A DNA stretch of 64,000 nucleotides, from the NCBI RefSeq assembly GCF_001401805.1, contig NZ_LKDW01000005.1, forward strand, positions 101,202 to 165,201, read 5' to 3'. Origin of the DNA: Pseudoalteromonas sp. P1-25. GTDB lineage: Bacteria > Pseudomonadota > Gammaproteobacteria > Enterobacterales > Alteromonadaceae. Position 1 is the first letter of the stretch. Each line of letters begins with the position of its first letter. Positions 1 to 8,708 of the stretch are shown piece after piece. The notes below the pieces were generated by a model. That model searched no databases, had not been told where the DNA came from, and saw only the letters and a program-made list of their open reading frames with translations. A program made the translations under genes and the position numbers.

Positions 1-778
1 CTTAACCGATCACATTGATCTATTAGCGGCACGCGACTATCGTACATTAATGAAAAAGACTAAGCTTAAAGAAGACGAGCTTAAAGAGGTCATGACTCTT
101 ATACATACCCTCAACCCAAAACCTGCAGATACAATAGTAAGGGAAGAGTCTGAGTATGTCATACCGGATGTATCAGTTAAAAAAATTAAGGGCCGTTGGG
201 TGGTAGAGCTAAACCCAGATAGCATGCCAAAAATACGCGTAAATAGTCAGTATGCGGCCATGTCACGTACCGTAAAATCTAGTGGAGATAGCCAGTTTAT
301 TCGCTCTCATCTGCAAGAAGCTAAATGGTTTATAAAAAGTCTTGAAAGCAGAAACGACACGCTGCTAAAAGTAACAAACTGTATTGTAAAACAGCAACAA
401 GCGTTTTTTGAACATGGCCCCGAAGCCATGAAACCAATGGTTTTAAACGATGTTGCTGAAATGGTAGAAATGCACGAATCAACAATTTCGCGTGTTACTA
501 CGCAAAAATATATGCATACGCCACGTGGTATTTTTGAGCTTAAATATTTTTTCTCAAGCCACGTAAGCACTGAAAACGGCGGCGAATGTTCGTCAACCGC
601 AATACGTGCCTTAATTAAAAAGCTAATTGCCGCGGAAAACTCAGCCAAACCATTGAGTGATAGTAAAATTGCGGATATATTGGCAGAGCAAGGAATTAAA
701 GTAGCTAGACGCACAATAGCAAAATACCGTGAATCGCTAGCTATTCCACCGTCAAATCAGAGAAAGAGTTTGATATAA
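1..778 (+). CDS. rpoN: RNA polymerase sigma-54 factor, C-terminal part (cut by window edge)
   Basis: The reading frame is already open at base 2 and continues through the first ATG at 50, so only the C-terminal ~258 residues of sigma-54 are present. The factor directs RNA polymerase to -24/-12 promoters together with enhancer-binding ATPases. Visible parts are the core-binding/central region and the DNA-binding C-terminus. The HTH segment reads [17 protein letters not shown], and the hallmark RpoN box [10 protein letters not shown] lies about 20 residues from the end. Downstream genes hpf, ptsN, rapZ and npr follow on the same strand with short gaps, the classical gammaproteobacterial rpoN cluster. 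The ATG at 50 is internal and not the start. Confidence 0.97.
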   Translation, partial: LTDHIDLLAARDYRTLMKKTKLKEDELKEVMTLIHTLNPKPADTIVREESEYVIPDVSVKKIKGRWVVELNPDSMPKIRVNSQYAAMSRTVKSSGDSQFIRSHLQEAKWFIKSLESRNDTLLKVTNCIVKQQQAFFEHGPEAMKPMVLNDVAEMVEMHESTISRVTTQKYMHTPRGIFELKYFFSSHVSTENGGECSSTAIRALIKKLIAAENSAKPLSDSKIADILAEQGIKVARRTIAKYRESLAIPPSNQRKSLI

Positions 779-805
779 GACGTAAAAAACAAAGAGGAAA
801 TGCTT

Positions 806-1093
806 ATGCAACTAAACCTAACTGGTCGTCACGTAGAAGTAACTGATTCACTTAGAGACTATGTAAATAATAAATTTGCAAAGCTAGAAAGGCACTCAGA
901 TCATATTAGCAATGTGCATGTCATTCTCGATGTAGAAAAACTCAACCAAAAAGCAGAAGCGACTATTCATGTAAGCGGCGCAGATTTATTTGCCTCAACA
1001 GAGCACCAAGATATGTATGCTGCTATAGACTCGTTGATTGACAAGCTCGATCGTCAAGTCATAAAACATAAAGAGAAGCTTGCTAGACACTAA
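806..1093 (+). CDS. hpf: Ribosome hibernation promoting factor, short form
   Basis: This small protein (95 aa) is expected to bind the 30S subunit and promote 100S dimer formation in stationary phase. The N-terminus MQLNLTGRHVEVTDSLRDYV closely resembles E. coli HPF, and the length fits the short HPF class without the long C-terminal dimerisation domain. Two ATGs lie close together (800 and 806). GAGG at 794-797 is well spaced only for 806, and the homologous start is MQLN, so 806 is preferred. It lies 27 bases after rpoN and 4 bases before ptsN, probably in one transcript. Confidence 0.95.
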   Translation: MQLNLTGRHVEVTDSLRDYVNNKFAKLERHSDHISNVHVILDVEKLNQKAEATIHVSGADLFASTEHQDMYAAIDSLIDKLDRQVIKHKEKLARH

Positions 1094-1097
1094 TATT

Positions 1098-1550
1098 ATG
1101 AAATTAAGTACATTAGTATGCCAGGACTGCAGCAAAGCTGCGGTCCTTTTTAGTAGTAAAAAAAGAATTTTAGAATTTATCAGTGAGCTGGCTCATGAAA
1201 AGCTCCCTTACTTACCGCAACAGGATATTCTTAATGCGCTAGCTAGCAGAGAAAAACTAGGTAGTACGGGTATTGGCCGCGGTATCGCAATTCCGCATGG
1301 CAGAATGGGTGGCGTAGAAGAACCGCTTGCGTTAGTACTCGTTAGTGACAAGCCTGTAAACTTTGATGCTATTGATAACTGTCCTGTTGATATTTTTGTT
1401 GCACTCATCGTACCAGATGGCGATAACCAGCAGCACCTAAAGACTCTAGCAACCATAGCTGATAAACTGAGCAATAAAGAATTTTGCAAACAGCTGCGAA
1501 ACGCTAAAACCGATGCAGAACTGTATCAAGTAATTGTTGATCAATCGTAG
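1098..1550 (+). CDS. ptsN: Nitrogen PTS enzyme IIA (EIIA-Ntr)
   Basis: EIIA-Ntr is the terminal phosphoacceptor of the regulatory nitrogen phosphotransferase chain (EI-Ntr, NPr, EIIA-Ntr), which acts on potassium transport and stress responses rather than on sugar import. The PTS EIIA type 2 fold spans the whole ~150 aa. The phosphorylated histidine sits in GIAIPHGRM, around residue 70. The frame is open from 1080, inside hpf, but the ATG at 1098 just after the hpf stop gives the family-typical N-terminus MKLSTLVCQD. The cognate NPr is encoded two genes downstream. Confidence 0.95.
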   Translation: MKLSTLVCQDCSKAAVLFSSKKRILEFISELAHEKLPYLPQQDILNALASREKLGSTGIGRGIAIPHGRMGGVEEPLALVLVSDKPVNFDAIDNCPVDIFVALIVPDGDNQQHLKTLATIADKLSNKEFCKQLRNAKTDAELYQVIVDQS

Positions 1551-1569
1551 TAAATACTAAGGGCTATAA

Positions 1570-2415
1570 ATGGAGTTAATAATCATAAGCGGCCGTTCCG
1601 GTTCAGGTAAATCGGTTGCTTTACGTGTGGTTGAAGATTTAGGCTATTATTGCGTAGATAATATCCCGGTCAACCTGCTGCCCTCTTTAGTACGTAGTGT
1701 TTCAGATAACTATGACAAAATAGCTGTTAGTATCGATGTTCGTAATATCCCCAAAGAACAAGACGAGTTTAACGATATTCTCGAGTACCTACCGGACTTT
1801 GCTAAACCCACTCTGTTTTATTTAGATAGTGATGATCAAACACTGATCAAACGCTTTTCAGAAACACGCAGATTACACCCTTTATCCATCGATTCATTAC
1901 CGCTTGATTTAGCAATAAAAAAAGAAAAAGAACTGCTTGATGTACTCGTAACTCGCGCAGACTTTATGCTTGATACGACTGATTTAAGTGTCCACCAATT
2001 AGCTGAGTCAATTCGCGAAAAAATACTCGGTAAAAAAGATAAACAACTTATTGTAACGTTTGAATCGTTTGGCTTTAAACACGGCATACCTAAAGAGGCT
2101 GATTATGTGTTTGATGCTCGCTTTTTACCAAACCCGCACTGGGAGCCTGAATTAAAACCGCTTACAGGTCTTGATCAACCAGTAAAAGACTTTTTGGCAA
2201 ACCACAGCATAGTGCAAAAATTTACTTGGCAAATTCAAACATTTGTACAAACTTGGTTACCACACTTAGAGCGCAATAACCGCAGCTACCTGACTATTGC
2301 AATAGGTTGTACGGGTGGACAACACCGCTCGGTTTATTTAGCCCAAACTATAGGTGAGAGCTTTGCAATGACACATCCAAATGTAAAAATTAGGCACCGT
2401 GAGCAAGAAAAGTAA
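1570..2415 (+). CDS. rapZ: RNase adapter protein RapZ (nucleotide-binding)
   Basis: RapZ (281 aa, the usual length) delivers the sRNA GlmZ to RNase E in enterobacteria and so tunes glucosamine-6-phosphate synthase. The N-terminal P-loop GRSGSGKS is at residues 8-15. The conserved C-terminal signature IAIGCTGGQHRSVY is close to the end. The gene lies between ptsN and npr, 19 bases after ptsN, in the order seen in many gammaproteobacteria. Whether a GlmY/GlmZ circuit exists here cannot be judged from this window. Confidence 0.95.
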   Translation: MELIIISGRSGSGKSVALRVVEDLGYYCVDNIPVNLLPSLVRSVSDNYDKIAVSIDVRNIPKEQDEFNDILEYLPDFAKPTLFYLDSDDQTLIKRFSETRRLHPLSIDSLPLDLAIKKEKELLDVLVTRADFMLDTTDLSVHQLAESIREKILGKKDKQLIVTFESFGFKHGIPKEADYVFDARFLPNPHWEPELKPLTGLDQPVKDFLANHSIVQKFTWQIQTFVQTWLPHLERNNRSYLTIAIGCTGGQHRSVYLAQTIGESFAMTHPNVKIRHREQEK

Positions 2416-2455
2416 CCTTAAAATAATAACCTGTTCAGTTTAGGTATAGTAATTT

Positions 2456-2728
2456 ATGCGTTGTGAAGACACGTTTTTAATAAAAAATAAATTAGGCTTA
2501 CACGCCAGAGCGGCAACGGTCCTTGCGCAATTAGCTGTGCAATTTGATGCTAAAATTACCTTACATCAAGATGATAAAGAAGCCGCTGGTGATAGCGTAT
2601 TAGCCTTAATGCTACTCGAAAGTAGTAAAGGCAAAGAAGTTAAAGTTGTATGTGAAGGCCCAGACTCAGAAAAGGCTTTGCATGCGGTCGGACAATTAAT
2701 CGCACAGCGATTTAACGAACAAGAATAA
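2456..2728 (+). CDS. npr: Phosphocarrier protein NPr (nitrogen PTS HPr)
   Basis: This 90-aa HPr-fold protein transfers phosphate from EI-Ntr to EIIA-Ntr. The active histidine is in GLHARAATVLA (about residue 17). The HPr serine-region segment AAGDSVLALMLLESSKG is present. It is the last gene of the rpoN cluster, 40 bases after rapZ. The gene is also called ptsO in other genera. No Rho-independent terminator with a clear U-tract follows, only a long-looped inverted repeat at 2737-2792. Confidence 0.93.
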   Translation: MRCEDTFLIKNKLGLHARAATVLAQLAVQFDAKITLHQDDKEAAGDSVLALMLLESSKGKEVKVVCEGPDSEKALHAVGQLIAQRFNEQE

Positions 2729-2736
2729 ACGTTTAA

Positions 2737-2792
2737 TTACCAAGCTTACTCATACATTTTTGCTTTATACCCTGATTTGTGTAGCTTGGTAA
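2737..2792. repeat. Long-looped inverted repeat between npr and mgtE
   Basis: TTACCAAGCT (2737-2746) is repeated inverted as AGCTTGGTAA (2783-2792), a perfect 10-bp stem around a 36-base loop. There is no U-run after the second arm, so it is a poor intrinsic terminator. It could be an RNA processing or attenuation structure in the 132-base gap, or a small dispersed repeat. I see no riboswitch-like leader for mgtE. Confidence 0.4.
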
Positions 2793-2866
2793 ATGAATAG
2801 TGTTTAATTAGATTAATCACAATGCGGTTAATCGCCTCCCCTCGTATATAAAAAATTAGGATGCCA

Positions 2867-4225
2867 ATGCCAGAAGCGTTTGAACAAGACTACCCACTGC
2901 AACAACTAAAACAGGTGACTAAATCACTTAATAGTGGGCAATTTGTTCAAGTAAGACGCATGCTAGCAAAAACGGCCCCGTGTGATACTGCCCTTTTACT
3001 TGAATCCTCTCCGCATAAAATTAGACGCATGCTTTGGCAGCTGGTTGACCCAGATGTACAAGGGGACGTGCTAGAAGAGCTCTCTGAAGATGTACGTTTA
3101 GGCATCATTGCCCAAATGGAACCTGAGCATATTGCCGCCGCCACTGAGGATATGGGCCACGATGATTTAGGTGAAGTACTACGTAGCCTACCTGACACCG
3201 TGTATAAAGATGTAGTTAGCGCGATGGACACGCAAGACCGTGAACGTGCGACACAGGCTTTATCATACCAAGAACGCTCTGCAGGCGCGCTAATGAACAC
3301 CGATACGGTGACCATTCGCCCAGACGTTACACTTGATGTTGTACTGCGCTATATCAGGCTGCGAGGCGAGCTACCAGAAGGCACCGATGATTTATACGTT
3401 GTTGATAAGCACAACTGCTTTTTAGGTGCGTTATCACTTAGTACGCTTTTAACTAATCCGCCTGAAAAAATTGTTCAAGATTTAATGGATGAAGACTGTG
3501 AGTCTATCCCTATCTCGATGGATGAAAGTGAGGTCGCTCAATTATTTGAACGCCACAACTGGATATCTGCACCGGTAGTCGATGATAACGCACACTTGCT
3601 TGGACGTGTCACTATTGATGATATTGTTGATGTTATTCGTGAAGATGCTGAGCATAGCTTATTAAGCTTAGCGGGTCTTGATGATGAAGAAGATACCTTT
3701 GCACCTGTTTTAAAAAGTTCAAAAAAACGCTCAGTATGGCTTGGCGTTAACTTACTTACCGCCCTGGCTGCTGCCTTTGTGGCCAGCTTTTTTGAAAGTA
3801 CCTTAGACATTCTCCCTATTTTAGCTGTACTCAATGGCATAGTGCCCTCAATGGGTGGTGTAGCAGGTAGTCAGTCCTTAACACTGGTTATTCGCGGTAT
3901 AGCTGTGGGGCACATTAATCAAACTAACCAACGTTTTTTAATGGCTAAAGAATTGGCCATAGGCGCATTAAACGGGATTATTTGGTCATTACTTATTGCT
4001 GGTGTAATTGCACTTTGGCAGTGGGATTTTATGCTTGGCGGCGTGCTCGCATTTGCTATGTTTATGAACCTTGTAGTAGCGGGCGTTGCTGGCGCATGTA
4101 TTCCTATTTTATTGAAAAAAATGAATATAGACCCTGCACTTGCCGGCAGTGTTGTACTAACAACTGTGACTGATATTGTTGGTATTTTTGCCTTTTTAGG
4201 CACAGCAACGTGGCTACTTATTTAG
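2867..4225 (+). CDS. mgtE: Magnesium transporter MgtE
   Basis: MgtE is a homodimeric inner-membrane Mg2+ channel gated by cytoplasmic Mg2+. The domain order is typical: an MgtE_N helical repeat domain (about residues 25-130), a CBS pair (about 135-255) and five transmembrane helices from about residue 285 to the end. The pore-region segment NGIVPSMGGVAGSQSLT is conserved. The frame also has an ATG at 2861, but AGGA at 2858-2861 overlaps it and is correctly spaced for 2867. It is convergent with the metalloprotease at 4272. Confidence 0.94.
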   Translation: MPEAFEQDYPLQQLKQVTKSLNSGQFVQVRRMLAKTAPCDTALLLESSPHKIRRMLWQLVDPDVQGDVLEELSEDVRLGIIAQMEPEHIAAATEDMGHDDLGEVLRSLPDTVYKDVVSAMDTQDRERATQALSYQERSAGALMNTDTVTIRPDVTLDVVLRYIRLRGELPEGTDDLYVVDKHNCFLGALSLSTLLTNPPEKIVQDLMDEDCESIPISMDESEVAQLFERHNWISAPVVDDNAHLLGRVTIDDIVDVIREDAEHSLLSLAGLDDEEDTFAPVLKSSKKRSVWLGVNLLTALAAAFVASFFESTLDILPILAVLNGIVPSMGGVAGSQSLTLVIRGIAVGHINQTNQRFLMAKELAIGALNGIIWSLLIAGVIALWQWDFMLGGVLAFAMFMNLVVAGVAGACIPILLKKMNIDPALAGSVVLTTVTDIVGIFAFLGTATWLLI

Positions 4226-4252
4226 CAACCTAACTCTAGGTTAAGTAGCCAC
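4210..4252. terminator. Nested hairpin at the mgtE 3' end, probable terminator
   Basis: The outer arms GTGGCTACTTA (4210-4220) and TAAGTAGCCAC (4242-4252) pair around an inner AACCTA/TAGGTT stem (4227-4232/4237-4242). The 5' arm is inside the last codons of mgtE. There is no good U-tract on either strand, so termination efficiency is uncertain. It sits between convergent genes. Confidence 0.5.
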
Positions 4253-4271
4253 TATTAGTTAAAACGTAAAG

Positions 4272-6701
4272 TTAAATTGGTGAGCCTGGTGGTATTGGTA
4301 AATTAGTAAAGTTTTCAGGCCACTTACCAGCTTTTAAAAACTGTTTAATTTGCTCTGCTAAATACTGCTTAAACGCGCTTTCGCCGACACTGGTGTTACT
4401 CAGCATTGAGTTTTGATTGTACTCATCACTCAACTTAACTAAGTAGTAACGTAACTGCGCTTGCACTTCTGGGCTTACTTTATCGCTTGCCACTAAATCG
4501 GCTATATTTTTTGCAGTTAAAAACTGTACACGTTGAGTGACTTTACCTTTCATCGTATTAGGTGAAGACACATTAAACACGTGACTGTAAAGCTGCTCAA
4601 GCAACTCATCTAAGCTATAGAAATTGTAATTACGCACTTGTTGTTGAGCTAAACGATTTAAACGCTGTGGGTTTAATAATAAAGATAAGCTATGCTGTGC
4701 AGCGACTTCTGGTAAAGCCATTGCATCAAGTGTTAAACCTGTGCGTCCAGTTATGCTTTCGCGCGATTTAGACTCCCCATAGGCCTTTGGCGGAATAAGC
4801 GCTAACACTGACTCGGGCAAAATTAAATTAGCGGGTTTTAATGTGGATAAAATAGCATTTACCGCTTCTTGCTGCTGCGCTTTTGCAACCACTTGTGCGC
4901 CCTTAACAGGTGAATTGTCGCGTGTTTCGTACTCGTAATTAACCCCCGCTATAAGTTTAACTGCAGCCTCTACTTGATAGCGATGAAATAAATAGAGCGG
5001 CACAAGTTTTTCTTCTAACTGCGAAAGAGCATCGCCCGTTTTAATGTTGTTAATGCCAAATTGCGAAAGCGCTTTTTTACGTACATTAAGCACTCTAAGT
5101 AGCTCTTGCGCTGGTTTAGTACCGTTATCCCATAAGTGTGCTGTAGGGTGTGCACCGCCCTTAGCGCGTGCGTCACTGTCAGATATAAACTCAAGCCCCT
5201 TGGCTTTGTTCTCTTTTATTATTGCAGCAAGTTCAGCGCTTTCGTCCTGATTAGTAAAGTCGCTGTAACCATATTTAATAACTTGGGTATCCCATACACC
5301 CATACCACTTGCATAGCCTCGAGTTACGTCAAGTTCACCTTGCTCGTTAAAGCTAAGAAGTGGGTGTGGGTAATCCATAACCGAGGCTCTATCACCCACC
5401 GAAGCCGCAAAATTATGCGCAATGCCCAGTGTATGACCAATTTCGTGGGCACTTAACTGACGGATCCTATCAAGCGCCATTGCTTGTAGGTTTTTAGCTA
5501 CCTCGTCCCCTTTTAAATAGGGAGCTGCAAGTGCTTCGGCTATTAATATATCTTGGCGCACACGCAGTGAACCAAGCGTAACATGGCCTTTTAATATTTC
5601 ACCTGTGCGAGGGTCTATTACAGAGCTTCCGTATGACCAACCACGTGTAGCACGGTGCACCCACTGAATTACGTTATAACGGATATCCATAGGGTCTGCA
5701 TTACTCGGCAGTACTTTTATTACAAATGCGTTTTTGTAACCAGCAGCACTAAATGCATCATTCCACCATTTACCGCCTTCTAATAAGGCACTTTTAACTG
5801 GCTCAGGAACGCCTGGGTCTAGGTAGTAAATAATAGGCTCTACGGGCTCACTTATCGGTAAAGTTGGATCTTTTTTAGCTAAACGGTGACGCGGTATGTA
5901 ACGCACAAACATGGACTCATCAAGCGCAGCGGCATAGTCTTTATGCTCAATACTCCAATACCCTGATTGCGGGTCAAATTTGCGCGGCGTGTAATTATCA
6001 TCGGGTAATTTAATAAGGGAGTGATGCATATGCACCGTAAGTGCGTATGCATCGGCACTCACTTGGCGAACAAATTCACCCGGCTTTGTGCCTTTAAACG
6101 TTAATACAGCTTCAAGCTCGGTGTTTTTTACAAACGCCTTTGAGCGACTCATGTACACAGCACTGCGTGATTCATCAAGGCTAAAATTACCCTGTTTACG
6201 TGCAGCTAATTTTCGACTAACCCCGTGCACATCACTCAATAAATAAGGTGTATAGTCAATCAATGCGCTGGTTTTATCTTGTGCAACAACTTTAAAGCCC
6301 GCTAAGATACTTGATGCAAAGGCCTCTTTAATACTTTGTTGCTCGGCTTTATTATTGGTATTAGCACGATAGTAAGTATTTACAGCGCGCAGCATTACTT
6401 TATTGCCAAAACGCTCAAACTGCACAAGGTGCGTATTACCAAGTTGGCCTCTATCTAGACCAATATCGTTTGAGCCAACTCCATAAGGTAAGCTCTGCTG
6501 AAGTAAAAATTGCTGTTCTAATTTATCTACTTTTAAGAACACTTTGCCATTTTGTGTATCGTAATAAAACGAAAAGTACCCTGGAAAGTGATTCATTTGG
6601 GCAGTAAATTCATCTATAGACTTAATTGCTGCGTGCGCTTGGGTTATGATAGAGCACAGCACAGTAAAGAGTATGTAACTTATTAGTGGTATTTTTTTCA
6701 T
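4272..6701 (-). CDS. Secreted zinc-dependent metalloprotease (DUF5117/DUF4953 type)
   Basis: The 809-aa protein starts with a clear signal peptide (MKKIPLISYILFTVLCS, cleavage after AHA). A metzincin-like zinc site HEIGHTLGIAHN lies near residue 420, followed about 20 residues later by a Met-turn candidate SVMDYP. The layout, with an N-terminal DUF5118/DUF5117-like region, a central peptidase and a C-terminal DUF4953-like helical part, matches large exported peptidases of marine Bacteroidetes and Gammaproteobacteria of unknown substrate. Secretion to periplasm or outside is expected. It is transcribed alone, divergent from fbp. Family placement is from memory of motifs; the zinc site is directly visible. 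Confidence 0.85.
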   Translation of the reverse strand: MKKIPLISYILFTVLCSIITQAHAAIKSIDEFTAQMNHFPGYFSFYYDTQNGKVFLKVDKLEQQFLLQQSLPYGVGSNDIGLDRGQLGNTHLVQFERFGNKVMLRAVNTYYRANTNNKAEQQSIKEAFASSILAGFKVVAQDKTSALIDYTPYLLSDVHGVSRKLAARKQGNFSLDESRSAVYMSRSKAFVKNTELEAVLTFKGTKPGEFVRQVSADAYALTVHMHHSLIKLPDDNYTPRKFDPQSGYWSIEHKDYAAALDESMFVRYIPRHRLAKKDPTLPISEPVEPIIYYLDPGVPEPVKSALLEGGKWWNDAFSAAGYKNAFVIKVLPSNADPMDIRYNVIQWVHRATRGWSYGSSVIDPRTGEILKGHVTLGSLRVRQDILIAEALAAPYLKGDEVAKNLQAMALDRIRQLSAHEIGHTLGIAHNFAASVGDRASVMDYPHPLLSFNEQGELDVTRGYASGMGVWDTQVIKYGYSDFTNQDESAELAAIIKENKAKGLEFISDSDARAKGGAHPTAHLWDNGTKPAQELLRVLNVRKKALSQFGINNIKTGDALSQLEEKLVPLYLFHRYQVEAAVKLIAGVNYEYETRDNSPVKGAQVVAKAQQQEAVNAILSTLKPANLILPESVLALIPPKAYGESKSRESITGRTGLTLDAMALPEVAAQHSLSLLLNPQRLNRLAQQQVRNYNFYSLDELLEQLYSHVFNVSSPNTMKGKVTQRVQFLTAKNIADLVASDKVSPEVQAQLRYYLVKLSDEYNQNSMLSNTSVGESAFKQYLAEQIKQFLKAGKWPENFTNLPIPPGSPI

Positions 6702-6740
6702 AATCTTATCTTTGTTATTGGCGTTTTAAGTACGATTAGG

Positions 6741-6762
6741 TAGCACCATTATTACAGTGCTA
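6741..6762. promoter_or_regulatory. Short inverted repeat in the metalloprotease/fbp divergent promoter region
   Basis: TAGCAC (6741-6746) and GTGCTA (6757-6762) form a 6-10-6 dyad in the 155-base divergent region. It could be an operator for either gene. No regulator is suggested by the sequence. Confidence 0.25.
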
Positions 6763-6856
6763 TTTAAACAATACAGGTATTTAAGACGAAATTCAGCGCA
6801 CTAAGTTAATCTCTCTCACATTTAGATTAGCTAGTACACGTTATCAGGAAAATAGA

Positions 6857-7825
6857 ATGCGTAGACTCCCACCCGTATTACTAGAAGACGGTTGCCCTAG
6901 AGAACTTTTATCGTTAATTAGAACCATTTTAGCAGCATGTAAAGAAATATCGTTTCGTGTTGGCCAAGGTGCGCTTTCTGGCGTATTAGGGTCAACGCTT
7001 GATGAAAACATTCAAGGTGAAACACAAAAAAAGCTCGATGTACTCTCTAATCAGCTTTTAAAAGATATTTTACTGGAGTCTGGGGCAGTTAAAGCCATCG
7101 CCTCAGAAGAAGAAGACTACACAGTTGCAGGTAACCAAGACGCTAAATACATTGTGGCGTTTGACCCCCTTGACGGCTCATCAAACACCGACATAAACTC
7201 ACTGGTTGGTACTATATTTTCGATTATGGAAGCGCCTGAAGGCTCAGATGCCGCCGATCAAAGTATATTTATGCAGCCTGGCCATAAACAAGTGGCTGCA
7301 GGTTACGTACTTTACGGCCCATCAACTATGCTTGCACTTACTACAGGTAAAGGCACACGCATGTTTACGCTAGATAAAACCCAAGGCAGCTTTTTACTAA
7401 CACAAGATTTTGCCACTATTCCAGCTGATACCAACGAATTTGCTATTAATGCGTCTAACCAACGTCATTGGCAACCAGCAATGCAACGCTATATTAATGA
7501 TTTACTCGCTGGCGATACGGGTCCACGCGCTAAAAACTTTAACATGCGCTGGATTGCTGCCATGGTTGGCGATGTGCATCGCGTACTTAGCCGAGGTGGC
7601 TTGTTTACGTACCCAACCGACACTAAAGATGCAAATAAACCCAACAAGCTACGCTTACTTTACGAAGCCAACCCCATGGCTATGCTAGTTGAGCAAGCCG
7701 GTGGTATAGCCTCAACGGGTACTGAGCGAATTATGGATATTCAACCTGATGCAATCCACCAGCGTGTGGCAGTCATATTAGGCTCTAAAAACGAAGTAGA
7801 AACATGCTTGGGATACCACAAGTAA
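6857..7825 (+). CDS. fbp: Fructose-1,6-bisphosphatase class I
   Basis: This gluconeogenic enzyme hydrolyses fructose-1,6-bisphosphate to fructose-6-phosphate in the cytoplasm. Class I hallmarks are visible: the metal-binding EEED segment (residues ~93-96), [17 protein letters not shown] (about 110-126), and the sugar-phosphate binding region ending in [17 protein letters not shown]. At 322 aa the length is normal. AGGA at 6847-6850 precedes the ATG. It is monocistronic, with an intrinsic terminator right after. Confidence 0.97.
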   Translation: MRRLPPVLLEDGCPRELLSLIRTILAACKEISFRVGQGALSGVLGSTLDENIQGETQKKLDVLSNQLLKDILLESGAVKAIASEEEDYTVAGNQDAKYIVAFDPLDGSSNTDINSLVGTIFSIMEAPEGSDAADQSIFMQPGHKQVAAGYVLYGPSTMLALTTGKGTRMFTLDKTQGSFLLTQDFATIPADTNEFAINASNQRHWQPAMQRYINDLLAGDTGPRAKNFNMRWIAAMVGDVHRVLSRGGLFTYPTDTKDANKPNKLRLLYEANPMAMLVEQAGGIASTGTERIMDIQPDAIHQRVAVILGSKNEVETCLGYHK

Positions 7826-7858
7826 ACACTTTGTCAGTTGTTAAAAAATAAAATACCA

Positions 7859-7888
7859 AGCCGCATTTTATTTAAATGCGGCTTTTTT
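7859..7888 (+). terminator. Intrinsic terminator of fbp
   Basis: AGCCGCATTT and AAATGCGGCT form a perfect 10-bp stem with a 5-base loop, followed by a run of T (7883-7888). Confidence 0.9.
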
Positions 7889-7950
7889 ATGTATTCGCTA
7901 TATATAACCGCAATAAGCCCACATCTAAAAATGTGAATCAGCCTAAATAT

Positions 7951-8277
7951 CTACTCTTTTAATAATGCCAATAATTTTTCAAGTTTTTGGCGATCAAGCT
8001 CTCCCATTTGCTCGCTATTACTGAGCGCAAAAATAACCCCTTCGTATTCGCCGCTATCTATATCATCTCTAGAATCAACAACATTTGCCCATAACTCTAA
8101 ATCATCCAGCTCTATTTCGTTACTTACACAGCGTGTTAGCACGTGAATCAATACCGGTTTTGTGAGTGTATAAATGGGGGCGCTTTCCTTTGCGGGAGTA
8201 GAGATAATCACGCTAATAGCATCAACTCTTTGCTCACCAAAAGTAATAAATTCGGCCAATGCTTTTTGTATATTCAT
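7951..8277 (-). CDS. Small conserved-type hypothetical protein, 108 aa
   Basis: I do not recognise the family. The product is acidic, soluble and mostly helical in appearance, with no signal peptide, membrane segment or cysteine cluster (one Cys). An N-terminal helix MNIQKALAEFITFGEQR is followed by a beta-like stretch, and the C-terminal 25 residues look helical (MGELDRQKLEKLLALL). The ATG is preceded by a short 43-base divergent gap to the Cys-rich gene on the other strand. Coding is supported by the full-length frame and a codon use like its neighbours. Confidence 0.7.
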   Translation of the reverse strand: MNIQKALAEFITFGEQRVDAISVIISTPAKESAPIYTLTKPVLIHVLTRCVSNEIELDDLELWANVVDSRDDIDSGEYEGVIFALSNSEQMGELDRQKLEKLLALLKE

Positions 8278-8320
8278 AATATTTGTTATTCTTGCTGCTC
8301 CACTGCTGATAAGAGTTAAA

Positions 8321-8671
8321 ATGACGAGATTAAACTGCTCACAATGTCACACTACGCTTGATTGTAATGTAAACGATATAAACGCATGTTGGTGTAATCA
8401 ATTACCTGCTATTTTACCGCTTGAAGAGTCAGCAACAAGCTGTTTATGCCCGCAATGTACACTTAATGAAATAAACGCTTATTTAGCGCATATTTATACG
8501 CAGCCTATAAAAGCACAAATTGAGTTTGCTAAAAAATTTAGAGGTAATGACCACTTAATAGAAGGGCTAGATTACACCATGCAAAGTGGCTACATGGTGT
8601 TTAGTAAGTGGTATTTTTTAAAACGAGGAACGTGCTGTAAAAATGGCTGTAAAAATTGCCCTTATGGGTAA
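8321..8671 (+). CDS. Cysteine-rich CWC plus DUF5522-type small protein
   Basis: The 116-aa product has two Cys-rich modules. The N-terminal module (residues 1-50) has CSQCHTTLDC, CWC and CLCPQC, the pattern of the cysteine-rich CWC family. The C-terminal module has YMVFSKWYFLKRGTCC followed by CKNGCKNCPYG at the very end, the pattern of DUF5522. In many bacteria these two modules are separate small proteins, so this looks like a natural fusion. The Cys pattern suggests metal (zinc) binding; function is unknown. The frame is open back to 8174, but that part overlaps the opposite gene and lacks family similarity, so the ATG at 8321 is chosen. Confidence 0.8.
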   Translation: MTRLNCSQCHTTLDCNVNDINACWCNQLPAILPLEESATSCLCPQCTLNEINAYLAHIYTQPIKAQIEFAKKFRGNDHLIEGLDYTMQSGYMVFSKWYFLKRGTCCKNGCKNCPYG

Positions 8672-8708
8672 ATCACACATGTTAATAATTAATACGCAAC
8701 TGAAAGAA

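Noticed and set aside
2729..2866. Mg2+ riboswitch before mgtE
   Set aside because: The 138-base gap shows only one long-looped inverted repeat and no M-box-like multi-helix pattern that I could identify.
5044..5456. Plus-strand open frames within the metalloprotease gene
   Set aside because: They are shadows of a well-supported minus-strand gene and show no family resemblance.
8174..8320. N-terminal extension of the CWC-DUF5522 protein
   Set aside because: It overlaps the opposite-strand gene and lacks Cys pattern; the ATG at 8321 begins the recognisable domain.
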